DNA of 64,000 nt, from NCBI GenBank assembly GCA_035275065.1, contig DATENM010000031.1, positions 95,585 to 159,584 of the forward strand, read 5' to 3'. Of this stretch, positions 16,898 through 25,533 are shown one piece after another; the first letter of the stretch is position 1; each line of letters begins with the position of its first letter. This DNA comes from Blastocatellia bacterium (GTDB lineage Bacteria; Acidobacteriota; Blastocatellia; UBA7656). The notes under the pieces were generated by a model that was not told the origin of the DNA, did not search any database, and worked only from the letters and a program-made list of their open reading frames with translations. A program made the position numbers and the translations under genes.

Positions 16898-19331
16898 ATA
16901 GAGCTTGGCGCGGGTCGGAATCGTTAGCGAGGAGGTGGCGCGAGGGGCCGGGCAGCCCTTTGCGGCGTGCTTTGTCGGCGTACATGGCGCGGTCTGCGGC
17001 CAATAACAGCTCATCGAATAATTCGCCGTCCGCGCCGAAGCTGGCGCAGCCGATACTGACGCCGAGCCCCACCCGATTGCCATTGAAACCGAACTCGTGC
17101 CGGTCTATGGCCTTCTGCAAGCGCGCCATCGCTTCGCGCGCCTCTTCGGCGCCCACCTGCATGACGATGACGAACTCGTCGCCGGCATAGCGGCCCAGAA
17201 AATCCATCGAGCGGATCAGCCCAAGCATCACTGCCGCCAGTTGCTTTAGCACTTGATCGCCCGCCTGGTGGCCGAGCCGATCATTCACCGCCTTGAAGCC
17301 ATCCAGGTCGAGCAGCATCACTGAAAAGGTGTCGCGGTGGCGGCGCGCGCGGTCGGCCTCTTCTTCAAAGCGATAGCGCAGCGCGCGCGCGTTCGGCAAT
17401 CCGGTCAGCGGGTCGGTCAGGGCGCTGTTCTCTGTGCGCTCGTGATGCACCGAATTGGCGACCGCGTCCGAGAGCAGCTTGGCGACAGCTTCCATCAGCC
17501 GCAGATGGTCGGGGGTGTAGGCGTCCAGCTCTGCCGAGTAGACCGCCAGCGCGCCGAGCGCTTCGCCCTCTTTGATCAGCGGCACCACGGTCGCCGCGCT
17601 GTAGGGTTCGCCGGGGTCGAGCTGCATGGCATCGAAATCAACCGACGGGTTGCAGTTGTGCATGGGATGGCTGTTGGCGACCACCCAGCCGCTGATGCCG
17701 CGCCCCGACGGCATGCGCTTGCCGCGGAAGGCTTCGCCGTTGCGCCCCGCGACCTGCGCCGCCTCGACCTCTGTGGCGTCCTGCCGCGCCAGGTAGAGAA
17801 TGCAGGTGGTGTAGTTGACGATGTCGAGCAGGCGCGCGGAAAAGACCGCGAAGCTGTCGCGCAGGTCGAGGCTGGTGCCGATGGTCTGGGCGATGTTGTA
17901 GAGCGCCAGCACTTCGCGGTGGGCATCGCGAATCTGCTCGAATGCCAGCGGCCCGGAGGGTCTCGGTTGCAAGCGGCGGTCGTCGCCCGTCTTGCGGCGG
18001 AAGGCCTCGGCCTGGGCTTCGACGCGGCACTCGCGGATTTCCGCCTCGAAGATTTCAAGGTGATCGAGGAACGCCCGGACCACGTGCGGGTCGAAGACCG
18101 CGCCGGCGCCCTCTTTGAGCGTCACGATGGCTTCGTCGCGGGACATCGCCTGACGGTACTGGCGGTCTTCGCGCATTGAATCGAACGAGTCGGCAATCGT
18201 CAGAATCCGCGCCGTGATGGGAATCTCGTCGCCGCACAGACTGTCGGGATAGCCATGCCCGTCCCAGCGCTCGTGATGATGGCGCACGACCGGCACGACC
18301 GGGTAAGGAAAGCCGACGCGCTCTAGTATCTCTGCGCCGACCGTCGTGTGGACTTTCATCTTCTCGAACTCGGCGGGCGTCAGCTTGCCGGGCTTGTTAA
18401 GGATGTAATCGGGGACGGCCAGTTTGCCGATGTCATGCAGCAAAGCCCCGGCCTTTAACGCTTCGATCTCCATGTCCGACAGGCCAAACAGGCGCGCCAG
18501 CCCGGTCGCGTAAATCTGCACGCGCCGCACATGGTCTTGCGTGACTTCGTCTTTGGCGTCAATGGCGATGGCCAGCGCCTCGATAGTTCGCAGGTGCAGG
18601 TCGGCCATCTGCTCGGCGTGGCGGTTCGAGGTCTCGACGCGTTCGAGATAAACGCGGTAGGTGAAATAGGTAATCGATGCAATGGGCACCGAGAGAATGA
18701 AGGCGTAAAACGAGATGACGGCGATCAGCTTGACGATGATACAGGTCATCAAGGCGCCGCCGAGATAAGAGACCGCCGCCCACCACCGCGACGTCCGGTT
18801 GACCGCAACGCCGCCGCCCCGCCGCGTGGCGATCAGGCTGGCGAGGCCGAAATCGCAGGCGAAATGCGCCGCGGCAATGACCGCTACGGCCAGGCCGAGG
18901 CTGAGCATATCTGCCGTCAGCTGCGTCAGGTCGCCGAATAGCAAGGCCGCTACGGCGCTTGCGACGTAAGCCGCCAACGCCTTGCGCGTCGCGTGGTAGA
19001 GGACGACGCGGCGCTGTTGTTTGTGCTGTAGCGAATGGATGGCGGCGTCGGCGCCGGCCAGGGTCACCGCCGGGAACGGGCCGAATAAGAGCATGGCCAT
19101 AAAGACCAGCACGTCACCGAGCGCCAGGCCGCCGGCAAGGCGCGGCATGCCGACATCGAGGCGCGAGGCGAGCAGCACTGTGACCAGGCTGAGCAGCACC
19201 CATTGCACGCGGATGCCGTTCGAAACCAGCAGGGCCGTCGAATAGGCGAGCGCCGCCAGCCCCAGCCCGGTGACGACACCAGACAGCGCGTTGCCGATGG
19301 TCATGTCCCGCTCAAGAACCGCGCCCGCCAT
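16896..19331 (-). CDS. Membrane HD-GYP / GAF / GGDEF cyclic-di-GMP protein
   Basis: 811 residues. Residues 10-220 contain several membrane helices (MASE-type sensor). An HD-GYP domain follows (about 245-430) with HDIGKLAVPD near 297 and HHERWDGHGYP near 350, the complete phosphodiesterase signature. Then a GAF domain (about 480-615), then a GGDEF domain to the end with LLDLDGFKAVNDRLGHQAGD and the active-site loop AGDEF near 714. RSMD stands five residues before it, a proper product-inhibition I-site. So both synthesis and breakdown of cyclic-di-GMP look catalytically intact. It faces the SpoIIE gene tail to tail. Confidence 0.9.
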   Translation of the reverse strand: MAGAVLERDMTIGNALSGVVTGLGLAALAYSTALLVSNGIRVQWVLLSLVTVLLASRLDVGMPRLAGGLALGDVLVFMAMLLFGPFPAVTLAGADAAIHSLQHKQQRRVVLYHATRKALAAYVASAVAALLFGDLTQLTADMLSLGLAVAVIAAAHFACDFGLASLIATRRGGGVAVNRTSRWWAAVSYLGGALMTCIIVKLIAVISFYAFILSVPIASITYFTYRVYLERVETSNRHAEQMADLHLRTIEALAIAIDAKDEVTQDHVRRVQIYATGLARLFGLSDMEIEALKAGALLHDIGKLAVPDYILNKPGKLTPAEFEKMKVHTTVGAEILERVGFPYPVVPVVRHHHERWDGHGYPDSLCGDEIPITARILTIADSFDSMREDRQYRQAMSRDEAIVTLKEGAGAVFDPHVVRAFLDHLEIFEAEIRECRVEAQAEAFRRKTGDDRRLQPRPSGPLAFEQIRDAHREVLALYNIAQTIGTSLDLRDSFAVFSARLLDIVNYTTCILYLARQDATEVEAAQVAGRNGEAFRGKRMPSGRGISGWVVANSHPMHNCNPSVDFDAMQLDPGEPYSAATVVPLIKEGEALGALAVYSAELDAYTPDHLRLMEAVAKLLSDAVANSVHHERTENSALTDPLTGLPNARALRYRFEEEADRARRHRDTFSVMLLDLDGFKAVNDRLGHQAGDQVLKQLAAVMLGLIRSMDFLGRYAGDEFVIVMQVGAEEAREAMARLQKAIDRHEFGFNGNRVGLGVSIGCASFGADGELFDELLLAADRAMYADKARRKGLPGPSRHLLANDSDPRQAL

Positions 19332-19566
19332 CTCTCTACGGCCTCCCCCCTGGCAGTCGAAGATATAAATCGGAGCTTATAGGGCAAAGGCTGTTCCAAA
19401 CCCGGCGCGGCGATTAAGTCTTATGTTTGCGGCTAATCGGCCCGGCTTTGCTCACGGGGCGCGGCGAGAGGCAGCAAAATGAATGAATGGCCTAAGTCAA
19501 AATGCCACAACTTGTGTCAATTGCTTCCGTTGCGGGTGAAACCGCCCGGCGCACCTTTGCGTAAAC

Positions 19567-19595
19567 TTGACGGGCAGGTTATAAATTTATATAGC
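19567..19595 (+). promoter_or_regulatory. Candidate promoter for the phosphatase-like gene
   Basis: TTGACG (19567-19572), 17 bases, TATAGC (19590-19595), in an AT-rich patch. TATAAA at 19580 offers an alternative -10. It would place the start of transcription about 30 bases before the GTG start. Confidence 0.4.
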
Positions 19596-19630
19596 GTGTC
19601 CCCCGAACGACTTTGAGGTTTAGAGAAGAA

Positions 19631-20281
19631 GTGCAGAAGCAAAGACTACTGGTTGTCGCAATCCTGGCAGTGACCTGCATCGCGGTAGCCACCACCTTCA
19701 TCCTCGTTGCCAGCAACGGCCAGCGCCGCGTCGCGGCCTCGGGCAGCGCTACGCTGATGCCGATTAAGGAAACCGGCGCCGAGGTGACGACCCGGCTGCC
19801 GATGTTCCGCCGCCTCGACGCCAACTACATGCGCGGCGCTGTGCCGACCAGCGGCGGCATCGAAACGCTGACCCGGCTGGGCGTTAAGACGGTGGTCGAT
19901 CTGCGCTCGATTTATGACCACACGGATGCGGTCGGCGTGGCCGCCGAGCGCGCCGGCCTGCGCTATTACTGGCTGCCGCTGGGCGTCTGGAACCCGGCAA
20001 CCGACGCGCAGGCAAGAGAGTTTGTCGCCGTGGTCACGGACGAAGCGAAAGGGCCGTTTTACGTCTTCTGCGACGACGGCCTGCACCGTACAGGCGAGAT
20101 GAGCGCCATCTACCGCGTCGCCCGCCACCACTGGAGCGTCGAGCAGGCGCTGAAAGAGTTAGACGAAGTCGGTTTCAACCCCTATTACTACAGCCTGCGC
20201 AGCTATGTCTGGACCTACGCGCGCAAGTTCAACCCGCAAGCCGTGCCGAGCCAGGCGCGCCGCGTCAGCGCCTTCGAATAA
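19631..20281 (+). CDS. Membrane-anchored dual-specificity/tyrosine phosphatase-like protein
   Basis: 216 residues if GTG 19631 is the start (AGAGAAGAA just before it); a TTG at 19613 gives six more residues. Residues 4-24 are one membrane helix or uncleaved signal. The domain starts at FRRLDANYMRGAVPTSGGIE and contains VKTVVDLRS and the P-loop CDDGLHRTGE, which satisfies C-X5-R with the catalytic Cys and Arg; the usual His before the Cys is replaced by Phe. This fold is shared by DSP-like phosphatases acting on proteins, inositol phosphates or RNA caps; the substrate is not evident. Likely extracytoplasmic. The small charged gene follows after 35 bases. Confidence 0.82.
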   Translation: MQKQRLLVVAILAVTCIAVATTFILVASNGQRRVAASGSATLMPIKETGAEVTTRLPMFRRLDANYMRGAVPTSGGIETLTRLGVKTVVDLRSIYDHTDAVGVAAERAGLRYYWLPLGVWNPATDAQAREFVAVVTDEAKGPFYVFCDDGLHRTGEMSAIYRVARHHWSVEQALKELDEVGFNPYYYSLRSYVWTYARKFNPQAVPSQARRVSAFE

Positions 20282-20316
20282 CGGCGGCCTGACGCCGCCG
20301 GGCTGGGGGTATAGAA

Positions 20317-20523
20317 ATGGCTGAAGAGAAAACTACCGAGCAGGAAGAGCCGAAGAAGCGTGAAGAGACTGACCGGCAGGATTCGCGGCACCCCGACCAG
20401 TCACCGCCGGACGACGAAACGCCCGCTCATTCGATCAAGCCGTTCGGCGAAAAGATCGGCGAAGACCGCGACAATCTCCGCCGCCGCGAAGAATGGTTCC
20501 AACGTCGTTCGGGCGGCAAGTGA
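20317..20523 (+). CDS. Small charged disordered protein
   Basis: 68 residues (start MAEEKTTEQEEPKKREETD), nearly all Glu, Lys, Arg, Asp, Pro; it must be largely disordered. GGGGG lies ten bases before the ATG, and the frame ends just after the basic tail RREEWFQRRSGGK. Its position 35 bases after the phosphatase-like gene suggests co-transcription. No function can be assigned. Confidence 0.6.
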   Translation: MAEEKTTEQEEPKKREETDRQDSRHPDQSPPDDETPAHSIKPFGEKIGEDRDNLRRREEWFQRRSGGK

Positions 20524-20550
20524 CGCCCGTATCGCGCGACGATTGACCCG

Positions 20551-22911
20551 CTAAATCTTCAGCCGCCAGATGCTCCTGCCATAGGTGGCGGCGCTGAGCG
20601 TCCGATCCTTCTCGTGATAAACCAGATCAACTACCATCACATGCGGCAAGTTCCGCGTCAGGTTCATCCACGTCCCGCCGGCGTCGGGCGAGACAAAGAC
20701 GCCGACATCGTTGCACACATAAATGGTATTGGGAGAGCTGCGCGGGATGGCCATCGAGTGGTGCGGCACGTCCGGCAGTTGCCCTTTATCGGCGTCCTCC
20801 CAGGTCAGCCCGCCATCCTTCGAGCGAAAGACGTGGGAATGCCCGAAGTTGGCGACCGTCGCAAAAATCTGGTTGGCGTTGCCGGGATTCGTGCCCAGGC
20901 GCGTGATGCTGTGGCCGGGCAGAGGGCCTGCCAGATTCGAGCTCCAGGTGTTCCCGCCATCCATGCTGCGGAAGAAGCCGCCGTTCTCCGTGCCGACATA
21001 GACTTGCTTGGAGTTCGCCGGCGCGATTTCGATGGCCGAGACGGTGCTGCCATCCAGCGTCGCGGAAACGGGCGTCCAGGTGTCGCCATCATTCTTTGTG
21101 CGCCAGACGCGACTCGAAGCGGTGAACAGCGTGTTACGGTCATTCGGGTCCATGGCGATGAAACACATCCAGACGCTGTTCTGCTCGTCAACCGGAGCCG
21201 GGGGCGGCACCTCCTTATTTGTGCCGTCGCGAAAACGGACGATGTAGAGGTTATAGACTGAGGCAAAGAGATGCCCGGCATCTTTCGGATCAATCACCAT
21301 CCAGCCGCCGTCGCCTCCAAGAATCTCGTGGTGGTCGTCACTGCCCCCATCCGTCGTGATTAAGGTGCCGTTGTCCTGCGCGCCGCCGCCAAAGACTCTG
21401 CCGTCACTCTGAGCAACGTCTAAGTCGTAGTACATGTTCGTGGCGAGGCCATTGCTGCGATTGACCCAGGTGAGCCCGCCATCTTCACTCAAATCCATGC
21501 CGCCGTCGTTCGGGTCATAGACGCGGCCCGGCCTGCCCACGGGCATCAACAGGCAATGGTGATCGGCATGAGCGTACTTCGGGTTCGTGCCGCGGTCGGC
21601 GTCCCATCTCGTGACCTTCGTCCAATGCTTCCCGCCGTCAGTCGAGAGGTGCAAGTCAACGCCGCCGCAGATGACGTGGTTGGAACTCTTGGGATGTACG
21701 GCAATCGTGTTGCCGTAAGAGATTTGGCCTTCCTTCTTGAAATGCGTCCCGGCGACGTTCGTCCATGTCTTACCGCCGTTGCTGGTGCGGAATACACCGA
21801 GCATCTGGTCCGAAGATGCGCTCATTTCGTCGGCGGCGAACGCATACAGGACCTTGGTGTTGGAAGGACTGAGAGCAAGGCTGGTGCGGCCTATGCTGGA
21901 TGCCGGCGGTAGCCCGCCTTTCAACTGCGCCCAGTTCTTGCCGCCGTCCGTTGACTTGTAGATGCCGCTGCGCGGCCCGCGGGCGGTGCATGTCGCGTAG
22001 ATCGTCCCCCTGGTTTTCGGGTCGAAAACAATCGCGTGACACCAGTAGTTAGTCGATAAGACGAAGGTCTCGCGCTGCCACGTAATCCCCCCATCATGCG
22101 TAAAGTACATGCCGCCGAGATCATCCGCCCCGCCTCCGGTTTCGGCGAAGCCGACGCCGCCGATGCGGATGTGCTTCGTGTCGAAGGGGTCTATGGCGAT
22201 GGCGCCGATGCGCGCGGGAATCCCCGTCTTATCCGTCGCGGCAAACAGGTGCCAGTTCTTGCCGCCATCGAGGGTGCGATAAATTCCGACCCCGGCGTAT
22301 GAGTCTGCCGAGAGGTTGGCTTCGCCTGTGCCGCAATACAGGATGTCCGGGTTGACGGGGTCAATAGCCAGCGAGCCGACATTCAGAACGTCTTCGTCAT
22401 GCCATTGGGAATGCCACGTCTGTCCCGCATCCGGGCTGAACCAGACGCCGCCGCCCGCCGCCCCCGCCCAAATGCGCTCGGGTTGCGCCGGGTGGCAGAC
22501 GATGCTCGTCATGCGCCCGCCAATATTCGTCGGACCGACAAGCTCCCATTGAGCCGGCCCGGGAGCCGGCGCCAGCGTCTTCTTACTTTGGCCGCGCTCT
22601 CGCACCATCGTTTGTGTGGGCGCTTCTCGATATGGCCATGCCGCCCGCGCCTGGAACCACTTACTGCGTTTCTTGTGATATTCGAGGCGGGGCGGCGGCG
22701 CACCTTCCACCCCGCGCTTGCGGGGGCCGCGAATGAGTGTCGTTTGCGGCTCTATTTGGCCCGGTATCAACTCTTCTCTAGGCGGCATATCCACCTCTTT
22801 GGGAGCCACCGTTGCCTCGACCTTCGGCACGCGGGCCTTCACGCTCGCCTTTGTCCCTGCCCCGGCCTTGCTGCTTTTTTGCGCACTGCTCTTGCGTTTT
22901 CGCTTTTCCAT
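20551..22911 (-). CDS. Asp-box (BNR/sortilin-like) beta-propeller protein
   Basis: 786 residues. At least ten Asp-box motifs S-x-D-x-G-x-T-W are visible (SPDAGQTW, TLDGGKNW, THDGGITW, STDGGKNW, TSNGGKTW, STDGGKHW, SEDGGLTW, SMDGGNTW, SKDGGLTW, SPDAGGTW), spread over residues 150-770 as in VPS10/sialidase-type propellers, probably two stacked propellers. The first 50 residues are Lys/Arg/Ala-rich (MEKRKRKSSAQKSSKAGAGT) and not a signal peptide, odd for a family usually exported. GGAGG stands four bases before the ATG. A promoter and a 14-codon leader ORF lie upstream. Enzymatic activity is not implied by Asp boxes. Confidence 0.85.
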   Translation of the reverse strand: MEKRKRKSSAQKSSKAGAGTKASVKARVPKVEATVAPKEVDMPPREELIPGQIEPQTTLIRGPRKRGVEGAPPPRLEYHKKRSKWFQARAAWPYREAPTQTMVRERGQSKKTLAPAPGPAQWELVGPTNIGGRMTSIVCHPAQPERIWAGAAGGGVWFSPDAGQTWHSQWHDEDVLNVGSLAIDPVNPDILYCGTGEANLSADSYAGVGIYRTLDGGKNWHLFAATDKTGIPARIGAIAIDPFDTKHIRIGGVGFAETGGGADDLGGMYFTHDGGITWQRETFVLSTNYWCHAIVFDPKTRGTIYATCTARGPRSGIYKSTDGGKNWAQLKGGLPPASSIGRTSLALSPSNTKVLYAFAADEMSASSDQMLGVFRTSNGGKTWTNVAGTHFKKEGQISYGNTIAVHPKSSNHVICGGVDLHLSTDGGKHWTKVTRWDADRGTNPKYAHADHHCLLMPVGRPGRVYDPNDGGMDLSEDGGLTWVNRSNGLATNMYYDLDVAQSDGRVFGGGAQDNGTLITTDGGSDDHHEILGGDGGWMVIDPKDAGHLFASVYNLYIVRFRDGTNKEVPPPAPVDEQNSVWMCFIAMDPNDRNTLFTASSRVWRTKNDGDTWTPVSATLDGSTVSAIEIAPANSKQVYVGTENGGFFRSMDGGNTWSSNLAGPLPGHSITRLGTNPGNANQIFATVANFGHSHVFRSKDGGLTWEDADKGQLPDVPHHSMAIPRSSPNTIYVCNDVGVFVSPDAGGTWMNLTRNLPHVMVVDLVYHEKDRTLSAATYGRSIWRLKI

Positions 22912-22925
22912 ATGACCTCCAATGA

Positions 22926-22970
22926 CTACACAGTCGCCCCGACGCCATGCGATTTGATTATCTGATACAT
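22926..22970 (-). CDS. Possible 14-residue leader peptide
   Basis: ATG 22970 has one of the best Shine-Dalgarno sequences in the window (AAGGAGG, five to six bases away) and opens a 14-codon frame (MYQIIKSHGVGATV) ending in TAG, 14 bases before the propeller gene start. It is out of frame with that gene. It may be a regulatory upstream ORF or a coupling device. Confidence 0.4.
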   Translation of the reverse strand: MYQIIKSHGVGATV

Positions 22971-23008
22971 TGTGCCCTCCTTACTGTGGGGAGTGACGTG
23001 TTTGGCAG

Positions 23009-23035
23009 ACTATAACTAACCACCACCAGTGTCAA
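23009..23035 (-). promoter_or_regulatory. Candidate promoter of the Asp-box propeller gene
   Basis: Minus strand TTGACA (23035-23030), 15 bases, TATAGT (23014-23009). Both hexamers are strong though the spacing is short; it sits about 38 bases before the leader ORF. Confidence 0.45.
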
Positions 23036-23295
23036 GGAGGACTAAATCCGGCAATATGGCTTTCGTCACCGACGTATAAACGAGGACCGGGCGGGGGATG
23101 CGCGGAACAAGGCGAGGGCGCGGCGCGGGCGGCCGACCTCAGAGCGGGAGCCGACCTCAGGCCGCGCCGCTCGTCCAAATAAAAAGGCGAGACGGAACGT
23201 GGGGGCGCGTTCCGTCTCGCCGCAGGGGGCTAGACTCGGCAACTGCTTTCTTCATTTGTCAGGCTAAGAGCCAGACTGCGGGAACAACTGTGCGC
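23036..23295. other. Gap between DUF1579 gene and propeller promoter
   Basis: It holds the terminator of the DUF1579 row at 23181-23221. The remainder (23090-23170) is G-rich and shows no gene or fold I can support. Confidence 0.4.
23179..23221 (-). terminator. Intrinsic terminator after the DUF1579/VOC row
   Basis: Minus strand: 23221-23208 (GGCGAGACGGAACG) pairs perfectly over 14 bp with 23199-23186 (CGTTCCGTCTCGCC) around an 8-base C-rich loop, followed by TTTTTATTT. It lies 75 bases after the DUF1579 stop, closing this minus-strand gene row. Confidence 0.9.
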
Positions 23296-23916
23296 TCACG
23301 GCCTCGCGCGCGTGTACGTGAGTTCGAGTACCTTGAACTCGTGCGGGCTGCCGACCTCGTCATAGACTTCAAAGACGTACTTGTCTTTGCTGAGCAGGCG
23401 CGTGACATATTTCACGGGCTTGTCGTGCTCGTCCATTATCGGATCGTCCATCTTGCCGAAGACGGTCATGACCTGCTTTGACGGGTCGAGCTTGCCTTCG
23501 CCGGTCGAGAGTGCCGTGCCCAGGTTATCGATGTGGAAGACCACGTAGTGCTTCTTGTAGTTGTCATAGCCGATAACGTCTATGCCTTTGAACGGCATGC
23601 CCATGATCTGGCTGCTCATTTCGCTGTAAAGAAAGCGCCCTTCCAGCATCCATTTGGCCTCGCAGGTGCCTTTTGATTCCTGCGGCGGCTTTCCCGGCTC
23701 CATCCAGGCGCGCAGGGTGATGTCCCATTTGCCGGCCATCTGATCGAGGTACTTGTGGCCTTCGCCGGGCGTCGCCACTTCCATCCACCTCTTCATCATC
23801 TCCTGCATGTTAGGGGCCGCCTTGGCGTCGCCTTTCGCCGGCTCCTGGGCGAGCGCATTGCCCTGCAATGCGGCGCAGATCATTACGGTTGTGCAAAGCA
23901 CGATTCTCAATCTCAT
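23296..23916 (-). CDS. Secreted DUF1579 protein
   Basis: 206 residues from ATG 23916, preceded by AAAGGAG. Residues 1-24 are a signal peptide (ending NALA). The mature protein shows YLDQMAGKWDITLRAWMEPG, then GTCEAKWMLEGRFL and VIGYDNYKKHYVVF, the conserved features of DUF1579, a lipocalin-like barrel of unknown role common in Acidobacteria and Planctomycetes. It is the last gene of a same-strand row with three VOC proteins, 31 bases after the nearest. Confidence 0.88.
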   Translation of the reverse strand: MRLRIVLCTTVMICAALQGNALAQEPAKGDAKAAPNMQEMMKRWMEVATPGEGHKYLDQMAGKWDITLRAWMEPGKPPQESKGTCEAKWMLEGRFLYSEMSSQIMGMPFKGIDVIGYDNYKKHYVVFHIDNLGTALSTGEGKLDPSKQVMTVFGKMDDPIMDEHDKPVKYVTRLLSKDKYVFEVYDEVGSPHEFKVLELTYTRARP

Positions 23917-23947
23917 GGCTATTCTCCTTTCACCTGCTGGGCCAGCG

Positions 23948-24442
23948 TCAGGATGCGGCGTCGGCCTTCTGCTCGTCGCCGCTGAAAAACTTCGCAGAGG
24001 CGGCGGCCATCTCTTCGGGCGTGACATCGCGGACGTGCGTCGAGAAATTCCACTTGTGGCCGTACGGATCGCTGATGACGCCGACGCGGTCGCCCCAGAA
24101 GGTCTCTTCCACCGGACGGATGATCGCCGCCCCGGCGTTGACGGCGCGGTTGAACGATTCGTCGCTATTCTCGACGTAAAGATAAAACGCACCGCTGTTG
24201 CCGTTGAGCGTTTCCGGCGACTGCGCGCCCCATTCGGGAAACTCGTCACAGATGAACAAGTGGCTATCGCCAACCTTCAGCTCGCCATGAACGACCTTGC
24301 CGCCGTCGGGCGTGGTGTGGCGCGAGATCTCTTCCGCGCCGAATGCCTGCTTGTAAAACTCCATTGCCTGCGCCGCGCCCCTGACAAAGATCGTCGGCGT
24401 GATGGTGTGAAAACCGCTCGGAATTCTTCGCACTTCAGACAT
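23948..24442 (-). CDS. VOC/PhnB-like glyoxalase-fold protein
   Basis: 164 residues from ATG 24442 (MSEVRRIPSGFHTITPTIFV) with GGAG nine bases upstream. The pattern FYKQAFGAEEISR, KVVHGELKVGDSHLFICDE and ISDPYGHKWNFSTHVRDVT is that of the PhnB-like branch of the vicinal oxygen chelate superfamily. Such proteins may isomerise, bind antibiotics or act as dioxygenase-like enzymes; nothing fixes the substrate here. It is paralogous to the next gene upstream (24537-24992). Confidence 0.88.
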   Translation of the reverse strand: MSEVRRIPSGFHTITPTIFVRGAAQAMEFYKQAFGAEEISRHTTPDGGKVVHGELKVGDSHLFICDEFPEWGAQSPETLNGNSGAFYLYVENSDESFNRAVNAGAAIIRPVEETFWGDRVGVISDPYGHKWNFSTHVRDVTPEEMAAASAKFFSGDEQKADAAS

Positions 24443-24536
24443 CGTTTCAATCTCCTTCGTTGTTTGAAATCTCGGGCTGCCGGGCACTCAGGCAGCGAAT
24501 GATTGTTGGGTGCGTCCTGCCGAGGCCGACTCGGGC

Positions 24537-24992
24537 TCAGCCACATTGTTCCTGGTGTTGATCTTTGAACGCGGCGGCGCGGCGGGCCAGTTCTTCGTCC
24601 GTCACATCTTCAATGTGTGTGCTGATCCACCACTGCATGCCGGAGGCGTCCTGAACGGCGCCGCTGCGGTCTCCATAAAACTGATCCGCCACTTCGCGCA
24701 CAGAAGTCGCGCCGGCGGCAAGGGCGCGCTGGTAGGTGGCGTCAACGTCTTCGACGTAGAGACCGATCATGCATGGGCGTGCCGGGTACTCGGGCTGCGC
24801 GTCGGCCAGCATCAGCATCGAGTCGCCAATGCGGAGTTCGGCGTGGCCGACCGTGCCGTCCTTGCCCGACATGCGGGAAACCTCCTGCGCGTTAAAGGCC
24901 GCTTTCAAAAAATCGATCAGCTTGGCCGCCCCCTCGATGATTAGAAAAGGCGTTAAGGTGTGATAACCCTCAGGAATCGGTTTAACTGCCAT
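24537..24992 (-). CDS. VOC/PhnB-like glyoxalase-fold protein, paralogue
   Basis: 151 residues from ATG 24992 (MAVKPIPEGYHTLTPFLIIE), preceded by AAAGGAG; a second ATG six codons further out is less well placed. It shares the sequence plan of its neighbour: FLKAAFNAQEVSR, VGHAELRIGDSMLMLAD, QDASGMQWWISTHIEDVTDEEL. The two appear to be a tandem duplication that has diverged. Function unknown beyond the vicinal oxygen chelate fold. Confidence 0.88.
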   Translation of the reverse strand: MAVKPIPEGYHTLTPFLIIEGAAKLIDFLKAAFNAQEVSRMSGKDGTVGHAELRIGDSMLMLADAQPEYPARPCMIGLYVEDVDATYQRALAAGATSVREVADQFYGDRSGAVQDASGMQWWISTHIEDVTDEELARRAAAFKDQHQEQCG

Positions 24993-25051
24993 TGTCGTTT
25001 CTCCTTTCACGGTTTAGCTCACGATTTCGGGCAACGCCGCAATCGCGGTTC

Positions 25052-25438
25052 TCAACTCTGCCGCTCGCCGAGACAGTAACAAAGCCGGTCGGGCGCGATG
25101 ACGAAAAAGACTTTGAAGGCGGTGTCGCCGTGCTGGTCAATGCGGAAGTTAGCTTCTTCTCTTCCCAGGCCATTCGCCCGCAACTCTGCAAAGGCCGCTT
25201 CGGCGTCATCTACCTCAAAGAAACAGCCTTCCTGCTCTGGGTCGCCGCCATTTTCGGCCAGCCCGATCTGAATCGTGTCGCGAGCGAGGACGGCCGACTT
25301 ACAGGGCGCGGCTTGCCGCGACACGACTCGAAATCCCATGACCGTTTCGTAAAACGGGATGGCGGCTTCGACATTTTCGACCGGCAGGTTCATGGCGTCC
25401 TCGCGGTACGGCCATGCGCTTTTGAAGACTGCTTTCAT
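25052..25438 (-). CDS. VOC-family protein
   Basis: 128 residues from ATG 25438 (MKAVFKSAWPYREDAMNLPV) with GGAG six bases ahead; the frame is open for 26 more codons without a better start. It is a different VOC branch from its two neighbours: NLPVENVEAAIPFYETVMGFRVV, IQIGLAENGGDPEQEGCFFEV and FKVFFVIAPDRLCYCL. It heads the row of three VOC genes and DUF1579. The gap to lexA is 95 bases, so read-through from lexA is possible. Confidence 0.85.
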   Translation of the reverse strand: MKAVFKSAWPYREDAMNLPVENVEAAIPFYETVMGFRVVSRQAAPCKSAVLARDTIQIGLAENGGDPEQEGCFFEVDDAEAAFAELRANGLGREEANFRIDQHGDTAFKVFFVIAPDRLCYCLGERQS

Positions 25439-25533
25439 CTGCGTCTCCTCGGCTTCGCGGACACACGACGAGCTAGACGGCGTCGCTTCGCGCCGGTTCA
25501 GCTTCTTGTCAGGCACGCCAAACTGGCGGCGTG

